Source: Hymenobacter metallicola (lineage in GTDB: Bacteria; Bacteroidota; Bacteroidia; Cytophagales; Hymenobacteraceae). Taken from it: a stretch of DNA of 64,000 bases. The position numbers and the translations under genes were made by a program. The DNA lies in contig NZ_SRMB01000002.1 in NCBI RefSeq assembly GCF_004745645.1, forward strand, positions 1,019,270 to 1,083,269, given 5' to 3'. Positions 13,931 to 22,299 of this stretch are shown piece by piece. How positions within the stretch are numbered: position 1 is the stretch's first letter; each line of letters opens with the position of its first letter. The notes beneath the pieces were generated by a model. It did no database searches and was not told where the DNA came from. It saw nothing but the letters and a program-made list of their open reading frames with translations.

Positions 13931-14347
13931 CTAAGCCCGGGGCGGCTGCAACAGACTGTTAGCCAAAGCAAAAGCATACAGCGGCCGGGGCGAGGCCCGG
14001 TATACGGCCGCCGGCCGCAGGGGGCGACAGGCCAGCACGGTAATGCGGCTGGCGGGTACGATATAGTCGAGGTTGGGAAAGTTGTGCTGCCCGCGCAGGG
14101 GCAGGTTGTCGTGCTCCTGACTGTGGCGCACGGCCCGCACGTACTGGTCGTGGCGGGTGCTGGCGGCCCCGTAGTGCAAGCCCAGAAACTGGCTTACCGA
14201 CAACTGGCCCTGGGTGGCGGCCGCGTGGGCACGGAAGTGCTGTACGAGCTGCGGCAGCTTGCTCAGTTCCTCCACATCGTTCTGCGGAACCAGGCTGCTC
14301 ACCAGCATGAGCACACTCAGGAAAAGGGCGAAGGCAGGTCGTATCAC
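13931..14347 (-). CDS. Small exported protein upstream of the RND operon
   Basis: About 138 residues if the GTG at 14347 is the start (MIRPAFALFLSVLMLVSSL); a TTG at 14371 is the alternative. A hydrophobic N-terminal segment suggests export. The rest has VEELSKLPQLVQHFRAH and a later FLGLHYG segment, a pattern I associate with short uncharacterised proteins encoded before CusA-type pumps in Bacteroidota. That association is from memory, not checked. It sits about 240 bases upstream of the pump on the same strand. A TATCTTTG box just before the GTG would give an extremely short leader, so the start is uncertain. Confidence 0.6.
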   Translation of the reverse strand: MIRPAFALFLSVLMLVSSLVPQNDVEELSKLPQLVQHFRAHAAATQGQLSVSQFLGLHYGAASTRHDQYVRAVRHSQEHDNLPLRGQHNFPNLDYIVPASRITVLACRPLRPAAVYRASPRPLYAFALANSLLQPPRA

Positions 14348-14449
14348 AGGGTGCAAAGATACGCAGGTCAACTCGTTTTCAGTGTTCAGGTCCTATTTCT
14401 GTACTTCGCTCCTAAGAAAAAAGGGAACGGGAATAACCAGATATAAAAC

Positions 14450-14471
14450 TATGTCGTATATTTACGACATA
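14450..14471. promoter_or_regulatory. ArsR operator: perfect inverted repeat
   Basis: TATGTCGTA (14450-14458) and TACGACATA (14463-14471) form a perfect 9-bp inverted repeat around TATT, ending 16 bases before the arsR ATG. ArsR/SmtB repressors bind imperfect palindromes in this place, so autoregulation of arsR-arsI-arsC is the natural reading. Confidence 0.75.
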
Positions 14472-14487
14472 CTTCATAGCTTCTCGA

Positions 14488-14835
14488 ATGACTTACGCCA
14501 AAACCACCGCCTTCACCGACGAACAGCAGCAACTGGCCCGGGTAGCCAAAGCCCTGGCCCACCCGGCCCGGGTGGCTATTATCCAGCTGCTGGCTTCCAA
14601 AAAGACGTGTATCTCCGGCGACATTGCCGCCGAGCTGCCGTTGTCGCGCACTACCGTTTCGCAGCATCTGCAGGAGCTGAAAGCGCTGGATCTGATTCGG
14701 GGCGAAATCGAGGGGCTGACGGTGTGCTACTGCCTGAACACGGACCTGCTGCGCCAAGTGCACGAGCAGTTTACCTCCTTTTTCACCGGGGCCACCCACA
14801 CCGACGTCTGCGCCCCGGGCTCGGCCTGCTGCTAA
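14488..14835 (+). CDS. arsR: ArsR/SmtB family metalloid-responsive repressor
   Basis: 115 residues, a winged helix-turn-helix repressor that releases DNA when it binds arsenite or a similar thiophilic ion. The core is AHPARVAIIQLL followed by LSRTTVSQHLQELKALDLI (recognition helix). Cysteines lie at 41, 80, 82 and in the C-terminal tail CAPGSACC (108, 114, 115). The classical CxC on the DNA-binding helix is absent, so sensing probably uses the tail or another Cys set; this is an inference. First gene of arsR-arsI-arsC, with a perfect palindrome directly upstream. The next gene, ArsI-like, ends in a tail of the same form. Confidence 0.88.
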   Translation: MTYAKTTAFTDEQQQLARVAKALAHPARVAIIQLLASKKTCISGDIAAELPLSRTTVSQHLQELKALDLIRGEIEGLTVCYCLNTDLLRQVHEQFTSFFTGATHTDVCAPGSACC

Positions 14836-14862
14836 GTTTTTCTCACCTAACCCTTTTATAGT

Positions 14863-15441
14863 ATGGAAACCAGCGTTTTTCCTCGCATGCACGTCTCCCT
14901 GTACGTGTCCGATCTGACGGCTACTGTCAACTTCTACACGGCCTTTTTCGGGCAACCGGCCACTAAAATCCGCCGGGGCTACGCCAAGTACGTGCTCGAC
15001 CGTCCCTCCCTGATTATCTCCTTCGTGGAAAACCCGGAGCGCGTGGCCAGCAACTTCGGGCACCTGGGCTTTCAGGTGGAAACCGTGGCGGAAATGGAGC
15101 AGCGCTTGGCAGTGGCCCACCGTGCCGGTCTGGTGGCCCGGGAAGAAATGGGCACGAGCTGCTGCTACGCCAAACAAGACAAGTTCTGGGTAAACGACCC
15201 TGACGGCGTGGAGTGGGAGGTGTACTATTTCCACGAAGATGCCGAGTTCAACGACCCGCGTTACCAAACCGAGTACGACCAGGCGGCCACTACCAGCCAG
15301 TGCTGCATAGCGCCGGCAGCCCAGCAGCCGGCCGTAGCGGAAGAAGTGCTAACCACGGCTCCCATGGCCTTTACGCTGGTGGAAACCACGCCCGCCCACA
15401 CCACGGCGGCCAGCTGCGCGCCGGGCGGAGGCTGCTGCTAA
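14863..15441 (+). CDS. arsI: ArsI/CadI-family glyoxalase-fold metalloenzyme
   Basis: 192 residues. Residues ~8-125 are a vicinal-oxygen-chelate domain with the expected metal triad His10, His67 and Glu119 and the vicinal Cys100-Cys101 pair (GTSCCYAKQDKFWVNDPDG) that binds trivalent arsenicals in ArsI C-As lyases. ArsI breaks the C-As bond of methylarsenite; CadI relatives are cadmium-induced and less well understood. An unusual low-complexity extension of ~65 residues follows, with another Cys pair (147-148) and the end CAPGGGCC (185, 191, 192). Second gene of the ars operon, 27 bases after arsR. C-As lyase activity is likely but not certain. Confidence 0.82.
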   Translation: METSVFPRMHVSLYVSDLTATVNFYTAFFGQPATKIRRGYAKYVLDRPSLIISFVENPERVASNFGHLGFQVETVAEMEQRLAVAHRAGLVAREEMGTSCCYAKQDKFWVNDPDGVEWEVYYFHEDAEFNDPRYQTEYDQAATTSQCCIAPAAQQPAVAEEVLTTAPMAFTLVETTPAHTTAASCAPGGGCC

Positions 15442-15491
15442 GCCCCCGAACGGGACCGGGCTCAAGCACTACTACTCTCTACCTGTCAGGT

Positions 15492-15920
15492 ATGTCCGAA
15501 AAGAAACTCGTGCTGGTGCTCTGCACCGGCAATTCCTGCCGTAGCCAGCTCCTGCACGGCTACTTAACCCAGCTACTGGGCGCCCAGGCCACGGTGTATA
15601 GTGCCGGCGTTGAAACGCACGGGGTGAACCCGAAAGCGGTACTGGTGATGCAGGAAGATGGGGTAGATATTTCCCATCACACCAGCAACCACGTGGACGA
15701 ATATGCTGCCCTGCCCTTCGATTACGTCATGACGGTGTGCGACCATGCCCGCGAGGTTTGTCCGGTCTTCCCCTCCTCGGCGACGCAGCTGCACCACAAC
15801 TTTCCGGACCCGGCCAAGGCCACTGGCACCGCCGAGGAAATACTCGGGCAGTTCCGGCGCGTGCGCGACCAGATAAAAGCCTACGCCCAGGAGTTTGCTA
15901 AGCAGTACTTCACCCAATAG
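15492..15920 (+). CDS. arsC: Arsenate reductase, low-molecular-weight phosphatase type
   Basis: Reduces arsenate to arsenite in the cytoplasm. 142 residues from the ATG at 15492 (MSEKKLVLVL). The P-loop CX5R is C11-TGNSC-R17, and the redox pair Cys83/Cys90 (TVCDHAREVCP) matches thioredoxin-coupled pI258-type ArsC. Third gene of the ars operon, 50 bases after the arsI stop. Notably no arsB, acr3 or arsP efflux gene follows; the next gene is on the other strand. Confidence 0.92.
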   Translation: MSEKKLVLVLCTGNSCRSQLLHGYLTQLLGAQATVYSAGVETHGVNPKAVLVMQEDGVDISHHTSNHVDEYAALPFDYVMTVCDHAREVCPVFPSSATQLHHNFPDPAKATGTAEEILGQFRRVRDQIKAYAQEFAKQYFTQ

Positions 15921-15977
15921 TGCATCACCCGGACTGGGCCAGCTACATTTCAGCAAGGGCTACCCGGCGGGAATCTC

Positions 15978-16610
15978 TCACGGCTGTAAACGGATAATAA
16001 AGTTCTTCAGTGGGTTCTTCTTGATGATGGTGACCAGTTGCCCGTTGGCGTAGTGGTACTCATCCTCCCGCCCGTCGCGTCGGGCCCGGTAGGTAGCCGG
16101 CGCCGGCGCCCGACTCAGGCTGAAATAGTCGCCGAAGTATTCCGCATATGCCTTGGCACGGTTGCCCGGCTCGCCAAAAAACAGGTCAGTGACGGCGTAG
16201 GTAATGGGCTGCTTTTCGATGGCGCGGTACTGGTGCTTGTACTGGCTGGCGACAATGTCGTAATGGTCGTCCTTCCACTCGGCGCGGGAGGCGAAGTCGC
16301 CCTGGTTGGTGCGGGCCTCTACCGTCGAGAGCAGTAGCTGCCCGTTGCGGAAGCGGTTGACTACCTGGTAGTAGACCTTGAGATGATAGAACAGAATGTT
16401 CACTTTCACGTCGCTCACCAGCGTCGAGACGACTTCGCCGCCGGTCCCGTAGCGGCGCGTGGCCGTCATGGTGCCTACCGGCACGCCGGCTACTTCAATG
16501 CTGTACCGGCGCGTCTCGGGGGCCGGGAGCGCCTGAGCCAGAGCCGGGCCAGGCACCACCAGCCCAAGTAGCAGAAGCGACTTCAGCGCGCGGGTAAGCA
16601 GCCGGCTCAT
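15978..16610 (-). CDS. Exported protein of unknown function (DUF6134/DUF3108-like)
   Basis: 210 residues with an N-terminal signal peptide (LLLLGLVVPGPALAQA). The body is beta-rich: YSIEVAGVPVGTMTATRRY, then VKVNILFYHLKVYYQVVNRF, and a C-terminal YHYANGQLVTIIKKN. The pattern resembles DUF3108/DUF6134 proteins, which have no established activity; I am not certain which family name applies. Convergent with arsC and about 30 bases after a DUF547 gene on the same strand, so these two may be cotranscribed. Confidence 0.65.
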   Translation of the reverse strand: MSRLLTRALKSLLLLGLVVPGPALAQALPAPETRRYSIEVAGVPVGTMTATRRYGTGGEVVSTLVSDVKVNILFYHLKVYYQVVNRFRNGQLLLSTVEARTNQGDFASRAEWKDDHYDIVASQYKHQYRAIEKQPITYAVTDLFFGEPGNRAKAYAEYFGDYFSLSRAPAPATYRARRDGREDEYHYANGQLVTIIKKNPLKNFIIRLQP

Positions 16611-16640
16611 AGCACCTTGCGTAGCAGCGGATGGGCGGCT

Positions 16641-17441
16641 CTACTGGGCATTGAGCTGCCAGTTATAGTCGAGGTAGGTAACCTTGGTGGCATTATCCAT
16701 TTTGGTCGCCGCGTACTTGTTTACCCAGCCGACGACCGTTTGGCCGTTGCTCGTCCAGTCGCCTTTGTACCAGTCGAAGTACTTGGAGAGCTGGGCCGTG
16801 GCTTTGCCGGGCTTGTTTTTGCCGGGGTCGTTCAGAAAGTCGCGGCCTTGATCGTCGAGCTGGCTGTCGAGCTTGGCGGCAGTGTAGGCTTCGTTGCGCA
16901 GGCGCGGGCACGACAAAGAGGCGCACACCAGGGCAAAATGAATGCGGGGGTCGTCGTAGTTCTTGCGCAGGGTGCCGTGCTCAATGTTGTCGAGGCTCAT
17001 CTTGGTGCCCCCGATGCTGAAAAACTTGGCGGCCCAGGGCGTAGTGACGAAGGGAATCTTGATTTTCGAGCCAATATCCTTGATGCTCTGCACGGGGTAA
17101 TGGTCCAGAATCAGGCGAATAGTGTAGGCATTGTAGGCATTGATCCAATAGGCCATTTGCTCGGCTTTGCTCCAGCTGGCAGCCGGCGGATTTTTGCTTA
17201 ACAGGTTCAGGTACTGATTGAAGGCATTCTGATCGGCTTTCCAGCCCTTGTAATCAACCAGGCCTTTCGCGTTGACGTGCTTCTTCAAGAGCTTATCGAA
17301 GGCGCTGTGGTCGATACCGGCCGCCGTAGCCCGCATGGGCCGAGCAGAGGGTACCCCGGGCACAGCTGGCGGGGCAAAGGCACTGGCTAGTAGCAGGGTG
17401 CTGGCAGCGGCAGTCAGGCGGCAGAAAGAAGAAATGGTCAT
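16641..17441 (-). CDS. DUF547 domain-containing exported protein
   Basis: 266 residues with a signal peptide (LLLASAFAPPAVPG). The DUF547 core is clear: VNAKGLVDYKGWK, AYWINAYNAYTIRLILDHYPV, the beta segment IHFALVCASLSCP, and a C-terminal YFDWYKGDW. DUF547 proteins are periplasmic or exported and of unknown function. Located between the arsRIC operon and the arsenosugar-type genes but on the opposite strand; whether it belongs to that pathway is open. ATG at 17441. Confidence 0.85.
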   Translation of the reverse strand: MTISSFCRLTAAASTLLLASAFAPPAVPGVPSARPMRATAAGIDHSAFDKLLKKHVNAKGLVDYKGWKADQNAFNQYLNLLSKNPPAASWSKAEQMAYWINAYNAYTIRLILDHYPVQSIKDIGSKIKIPFVTTPWAAKFFSIGGTKMSLDNIEHGTLRKNYDDPRIHFALVCASLSCPRLRNEAYTAAKLDSQLDDQGRDFLNDPGKNKPGKATAQLSKYFDWYKGDWTSNGQTVVGWVNKYAATKMDNATKVTYLDYNWQLNAQ

Positions 17442-17683
17442 TGGCAGCAGAGACGTTGACCACCATATACGTGCCTGGGCCCGTGGAAAGATGTAGCCCG
17501 GGCAAACCCCTCGGCAGCGCCTTATCGTACATGCCTCACCGGCCCTTGGTCCTGCGCTTTGCTCTAGCGCTCTGGGCTTGAACTGACGGGATTTGCACCC
17601 GACCTTGAGGAGAATCTCAGAGGAATAGCTCTTCTTTACGTACCTGAAAAAGAGAATTCTGGGTTCCCTCTTACCTTGCTTGC

Positions 17684-18376
17684 ATGAGGCTCAGCGTTAT
17701 TATTCCCACCTACAACGAAGCCGCTACCATTGCCAGACTGATCGGCCAGCTACGCCAGCACGATCCTGCCCGGGTCGTGGAAATACTGGTAGTCGATGCC
17801 AACAGCCCCGACGGTACCGCCGAGCTGGCCCGCCAGGCCGGGGCCACGGTACTCACGTGCAGCAAGCCCGGCCGCGCCGCCCAAATGAACCACGGGGCCC
17901 GGCACGCCACCGGCGACGTGCTGTACTTCGTGCACGCCGACGTAGAGGTTCACCCGGAGTATGTGGCTACTATTCGCCAAGCCGTGGCCCAAGGTTACGA
18001 GGCGGGCTGCTACCGGTTCCGGTTTGCTTCCCGCCATCTGCTGCTGCGCCTGAACAGCTACGGCACCCGTTTCCAGGGCATCATGAGCCGGGGCGGCGAC
18101 CAAACCCTGTTTATCACCCGCCAGCTGTTTGAGCGCCTGCGGGGGTTCGATGAGTACTACGTTATTATGGAAGACTTCGACATCATCCGGCGCATCCGCC
18201 AGCAGGCGCGCTTCCTGATTGTACCCAAAGACGTAGTTGTGTCGGCCCGCAAGTACGAAACCAACAGCTGGCTCCGGGTGCAGCTGGCTAATCTGACGGC
18301 TTTTTCCCTGTTTTTTCTCAACGTGGCGCCCGCCCGCATTGCCCGCACCTACAAAGCCATGCTCAACTACCGCTGA
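17684..18376 (+). CDS. Family 2 glycosyltransferase, TIGR04283 arsenosugar type
   Basis: 230 residues, GT-A fold: RLSVIIPTYNEAATIARLIGQL at the N-terminus, VDANSPDGT for nucleotide-sugar binding and the DxD-like HADVEV near residue 86. It lacks a membrane anchor apart from a hydrophobic stretch near the C-terminus. Short glycosyltransferases of this sequence type are placed in TIGR04283, found with ArsS in arsenosugar-linked clusters; their exact sugar step is not proven. First gene of a tight plus-strand set: its TGA overlaps the ATG of the epimerase gene (TGATG). Confidence 0.85.
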   Translation: MRLSVIIPTYNEAATIARLIGQLRQHDPARVVEILVVDANSPDGTAELARQAGATVLTCSKPGRAAQMNHGARHATGDVLYFVHADVEVHPEYVATIRQAVAQGYEAGCYRFRFASRHLLLRLNSYGTRFQGIMSRGGDQTLFITRQLFERLRGFDEYYVIMEDFDIIRRIRQQARFLIVPKDVVVSARKYETNSWLRVQLANLTAFSLFFLNVAPARIARTYKAMLNYR

Positions 18377-19374
18377 TGCTGCCCACCGTGCTTGTCACCG
18401 GCGCCGGCGGCTTTTTGGGTCGTCATCTTGTGCAGGAGCTCCTGCTGCGGGGCTATGCGGTGCGGGCCCTGGTACGCAGCACGGCGGGCCCCGCGGCGTT
18501 GCCGCCCCTTGCATCATTGCCCGTGGAGGTATGGGAAGGCGACATCAGCCAGCCCGCCAGCGTGGCCGGGTGCGCCGACGGCTGCGGAGCCATTATTCAC
18601 GCCGCGGCCCTGGCCCAGGTACACCCGGCCCGCAACCCGGCCGTGTGGGCGGTGAATGATACCGGCACCGCCACCGTGCTGCAGCTAGCCCAGCGGGCCG
18701 GCGTGGGCCGGTTTGTGTACGTGGGCACGGCCAACGTCTTCGGCTTCGGCACCCGCCGCCAGCCCGGCAACGAAACCACTCCCTTTGCCGGCCACCGCTA
18801 CGGCCTCGATTACATGGACAGCAAGCTAGCTGCTACCGAGCGGGTGCTGCGGGCCGTGCGCGAGTGGCAGCTACCGGCCGTGCTGGTGCACCCTACCTTC
18901 ATGCTCGGCCCCGGCGACGCCAAACCTACCTCCAATGCCCTGCTGCTGGAACTCTACCGCGGCAAGCTGCCCGGCTACCCGGCCGGGGGCAAAAACTACG
19001 TGCACGTGCGGGATGTAGCCGTGGCCACCGTCAATGCGCTGACCCAGGGCCGGGTGGGAGAATCCTATATCCTGGGCAATCAAAACCTGAGCTACGGCGA
19101 AGCCTTTGCCCTGATGGCCCGTCTGATGAACGTGCGGCCCCCCTCGCGCCGGCTACCGCCCCTGCTGGCCCGTCTCTACGGAGCCGCTTGCGACGCCAAA
19201 ACCCGCTTTACCGGCCGCCCGGCTCAGCTCAACTCGGCCATGGTAGCCGTGGCCAACGACGAGCATTACTTTAGCGTGCACAAGGCCCGGACGGAGTTGG
19301 CCCTGCCTCAAACCGCGCTGGAGCAGGCTATTCTGGAAGCTTTTCACTGGTTTAAAGCGCATAACTATGCCTGA
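18376..19374 (+). CDS. NAD-dependent epimerase/dehydratase
   Basis: 332 residues, extended SDR fold: nucleotide-binding GAGGFLGRHLVQELL at the N-terminus and the catalytic YMDSK (YxxxK) near residue 138. The C-terminal part (VGESYILGNQNLSYGEAF) is typical of dihydroflavonol-reductase/epimerase-like proteins. Substrate unknown. Overlaps both neighbours (1 base with the upstream glycosyltransferase, 8 with the SDR downstream), so it is certainly cotranscribed and may act on the same sugar or aglycone. Confidence 0.87.
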   Translation: MLPTVLVTGAGGFLGRHLVQELLLRGYAVRALVRSTAGPAALPPLASLPVEVWEGDISQPASVAGCADGCGAIIHAAALAQVHPARNPAVWAVNDTGTATVLQLAQRAGVGRFVYVGTANVFGFGTRRQPGNETTPFAGHRYGLDYMDSKLAATERVLRAVREWQLPAVLVHPTFMLGPGDAKPTSNALLLELYRGKLPGYPAGGKNYVHVRDVAVATVNALTQGRVGESYILGNQNLSYGEAFALMARLMNVRPPSRRLPPLLARLYGAACDAKTRFTGRPAQLNSAMVAVANDEHYFSVHKARTELALPQTALEQAILEAFHWFKAHNYA

Positions 19375-20257
19375 CCCCCAGCCAGTTTCGGCCCCAGCCC
19401 CTACCCCGACGCCGGAACTGCCGCCGCGGCCAGCCAGTGTTGCCCAAGGCTTATTTGCCGGCAAGGTCGCCATTATAACGGGCTCCGAATCCGGCATTGG
19501 CCGGGAAACCGCCCGGGCCTTGTGCCAGCAGGGCGCCGCCGTGGTCCTCAACGGCCGCAATGCCACGCGCCTGGCCCAAACCCACCAGGAATTTGAGCGG
19601 GCCGGCCTGCGCGTAGCCAGCTGCGTGGCCGACGTTACCGACTACGAAGCCTGTGAAACCCTGATTAACACGGCAGTCCAAACATTTGGGCGGCTGGACA
19701 TTCTGGTTACCAACGCCAGCATTTCCCAGCGGGCCTACTTCGCCGATATGCAGCCCCAGGTATTTCGGCAGGTGCTCGACAGCAACATCTACGGCACGGT
19801 GTATCCGCTGAAGGCGGCGCTGCCCTATCTTACCCACACCCGGGGCAGCGTCACGTTCATTTCCTCTATTTCGGCCCTCAATGGCATGCCCAGTGGCTCG
19901 GCCTACTGTGCCGGCAAGGCCGCCGTGGCCAATCTGGCCCACACCCTGCGGCTGGAGCTGGCCCACACCGGTATCCACTTCGGGGTGGTGCACATTGGCT
20001 TTACTCAGAACGACCCCGACAAGCGGGTGCTTGATGCCACTGGGCAGCCCGTACCCATTGCCCACCGGCCGCCCCGCTGGCAGAAAACCCAGGCCGAAGT
20101 GGCCTCCATCATTCTCCGGCACATTCGGCGCCGGCGGCAGCGCACGGTTATTTCGGCTCTGGGAATGCTCATTGCGCTGGTACACACCTACTTTCCCCGC
20201 CTCGGCGACTGGATTGTGCTTGCTACAATTCGCCGCCTTCGACATTTTTATGAATAA
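19367..20257 (+). CDS. SDR family NAD(P)-dependent oxidoreductase
   Basis: 296 residues, classical short-chain dehydrogenase: cofactor motif ITGSESGIGRETARAL near residue 36, a TNAS variant of NNAG, catalytic Ser (FISSISAL) and YCAGK (YxxxK). A proline-rich N-terminal extension of ~25 residues and a hydrophobic C-terminal stretch (VISALGMLIALVHTYF) are extra, the latter suggesting membrane association. Its ATG lies inside the last codons of the epimerase gene. Substrate unknown; placed by context with the ArsS cluster. Confidence 0.87.
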   Translation: MPDPQPVSAPAPTPTPELPPRPASVAQGLFAGKVAIITGSESGIGRETARALCQQGAAVVLNGRNATRLAQTHQEFERAGLRVASCVADVTDYEACETLINTAVQTFGRLDILVTNASISQRAYFADMQPQVFRQVLDSNIYGTVYPLKAALPYLTHTRGSVTFISSISALNGMPSGSAYCAGKAAVANLAHTLRLELAHTGIHFGVVHIGFTQNDPDKRVLDATGQPVPIAHRPPRWQKTQAEVASIILRHIRRRRQRTVISALGMLIALVHTYFPRLGDWIVLATIRRLRHFYE

Positions 20258-20382
20258 CGATGGCGCTAAATCGACATTCCATTTGTTTTCGTACATCTGG
20301 AGCGTAGGCCGGATAAGCCGGGGCCCGAAATCTGCGGACTTGCTCATCCTAATGCCCAGCCGTCGTCTTTCTTTTCTCGCTG

Positions 20383-21432
20383 ATGATTAAGTCCCTGAAG
20401 GCCACTGGCCACCAACTCGCCGACTCCGACTTTCAGCTCACGGTGCTGCGGCGCGAAGTGGCCGACACGCTCCACCTCCCGCTGTTTCATGAGAAGCTGC
20501 GCGGGGCCAGCCTGTTTCCGCTGACGCCCGTGGCGCCGGCTGTGCTGCAAATCAACGTGGGCAAGATGTGCAACCAGGTGTGCCGCCACTGCCACGTCGA
20601 TGCCGGCCCCGACCGCAAGGAAATCATGACGCGGGAAACCATGCAGTACTGCCTCGATGCCCTGGCCCAAACCGACATTCCGACGGTAGACCTGACCGGC
20701 GGCGCCCCCGAGATGAACCCGGATTTCCGCTGGTTTGTGGAGGAAGTCAGCAAGCTGGGCCGCAAGGTGCTGGTGCGCTGCAACCTGACTATCATCGTGG
20801 CCAACAAGAAGTACCACGACCTACCCGAATTCTTTAAGCGCCACGGCGTGGAGGTGGTTAGTTCCCTGCCCTTCTACAGCGCCGACAAAACCGACCGGCA
20901 GCGGGGCGACGGGGTATTCGCCGATTCCATCCGGGCCCTGAAGATGCTCAACGCCGTCGGTTACGGACAGCAAGGCTCGGGGCTGGTGCTCAACCTGGTG
21001 TATAACCCGGCCGGCGCCTTTTTGCCCGGGGGCCAAAAGGGCCTGCAGGAGCAGTTTAAGCGCGTGCTGCTCAAAGACCACGGCATTGTCTTCAACGAGC
21101 TGTTTGCCATTACCAATATTCCTGTCAGCCGCTACCTCGACTACCTCATCGAGTCGGGCAACTACGCGGGCTACATGGAAAAGCTGGTTAACGCCTTCAA
21201 CCCTGCGGCGGCGGCCGGCGTGATGTGCCGCAACACCATTTCGGTGGGCTGGGACGGGGGGCTTTACGACTGCGACTTCAACCAGATGCTGGACCTGCAC
21301 GTGGCCAGCCCCGTGCGCCACATCCGCGACTTTGACGCGGCCGCCCTCAGCCAGCGGGCTATTGTCGTCAACCAGCACTGCTACGGCTGCACGGCCGGCG
21401 CCGGCTCTAGTTGTGGGGGCACCGTGGCCTAG
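20383..21432 (+). CDS. arsS: Radical SAM arsenosugar biosynthesis protein ArsS
   Basis: 349 residues. The radical SAM 4Fe-4S motif is Cys63-NQV-Cys67-RH-Cys70, followed by HVDAGP and the SAM-binding GGAPEMNP. The C-terminal region (VMCRNTISVGWDGGLYDCDFNQML and a final HCYGCTAGAGSSCGG) supplies further cysteines, as in ArsS/TIGR04167. ArsS transfers the 5'-deoxyadenosyl group of SAM to dimethylarsenite, giving the dimethylarsinoyl-deoxyadenosine precursor of arsenosugars. It starts 125 bases after the SDR gene and could have its own promoter. The methyltransferase ArsM that makes its substrate is not in the window. Confidence 0.93.
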   Translation: MIKSLKATGHQLADSDFQLTVLRREVADTLHLPLFHEKLRGASLFPLTPVAPAVLQINVGKMCNQVCRHCHVDAGPDRKEIMTRETMQYCLDALAQTDIPTVDLTGGAPEMNPDFRWFVEEVSKLGRKVLVRCNLTIIVANKKYHDLPEFFKRHGVEVVSSLPFYSADKTDRQRGDGVFADSIRALKMLNAVGYGQQGSGLVLNLVYNPAGAFLPGGQKGLQEQFKRVLLKDHGIVFNELFAITNIPVSRYLDYLIESGNYAGYMEKLVNAFNPAAAAGVMCRNTISVGWDGGLYDCDFNQMLDLHVASPVRHIRDFDAAALSQRAIVVNQHCYGCTAGAGSSCGGTVA

Positions 21433-21489
21433 CATTAGCACCGCCCAGCCTGTACTCTTTTTTCCTAACTCGCCTATTCTCCTGGCCCC

Positions 21490-22104
21490 ATGGCTGACCA
21501 TCTGCTGATTTTTGCCCGTCACCCCGAGTTGGGTCAGGTGAAAACGCGCCTGGCTTATACGGTCGGGCCCCACGAGGCCCTGCGCGTGTACCGCGACTTG
21601 CTGGCCCGTACCCATGCCGCCGCCAATGGTGTTGCAGCTACTAAAACCCTGTGGCTGGCCGGCAACCCTCTTGCTACCGACACTACCTTTTCCTCCTGGA
21701 CTGGCTATACCCAACGCCCGCAGCCCGCTGGCGACTTGGGGGAACGGATGCATCAGGCCTTTGTAGCTGCCTTTGCAGCTGGAGCCACTACGGCTATTAT
21801 TATCGGCACCGATTGCCCGGAGCTGGGTTCGGCTCACCTCCAAGCAGCCTTCCAGTACCTCACCACCCACGACGTAGTAGTGGGCCCGGCCCTCGACGGG
21901 GGGTATTACCTGCTGGGCATGCGCGCGCCAATAGCCGAGTTTTTTCGTGATAAAGCCTGGAGTACTGCCTCAGTGCTGGCCGACACCCTGGCCGATGCCC
22001 GCCGGCTGGGCCTTAGCGTAGCCCAACTGCCCGCTTTGCGTGATGTAGATACGGCCGACGACCTGCAGGCCTGGCAAGCGCGGCGCCTTCCGGCTACTTC
22101 GTAG
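21490..22104 (+). CDS. Glycosyltransferase, TIGR04282 arsenosugar type
   Basis: 204 residues. IFARHPELGQVKTRLA at the N-terminus, IIIGTDCPELGSAHLQAAF in the middle and VVGPALDGGYYLLGM then LRDVDTADDL at the end are the signature of the CofC-like nucleotidyl/glycosyltransferase family TIGR04282. It lies 57 bases after arsS. With the TIGR04283 enzyme it probably builds or attaches the sugar part of the arsenosugar, though neither step is proven in any organism that I know of. Confidence 0.88.
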   Translation: MADHLLIFARHPELGQVKTRLAYTVGPHEALRVYRDLLARTHAAANGVAATKTLWLAGNPLATDTTFSSWTGYTQRPQPAGDLGERMHQAFVAAFAAGATTAIIIGTDCPELGSAHLQAAFQYLTTHDVVVGPALDGGYYLLGMRAPIAEFFRDKAWSTASVLADTLADARRLGLSVAQLPALRDVDTADDLQAWQARRLPATS

Positions 22105-22226
22105 TTAGCCGACCAGCAAGGAACCCAGACTGCCTTCCCCGCAGAGACGCCCGTAGCCGCTTTACTCGATAAGCCGCCTAAAGCAAAAGGCCAAGCAGTT
22201 CAGAAGAACTACTTGGCCTTTCTAGG

Positions 22227-22299
<73 letters not shown>

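Noticed and set aside
17570..17640. tRNA-like stretch on the minus strand (GGTCGGGTGCAAATCCCG)
   Set aside because: It resembles a T-arm with a TGCAAAT loop, but no complete cloverleaf or pairing acceptor stem could be drawn. At most a degenerate tRNA remnant.
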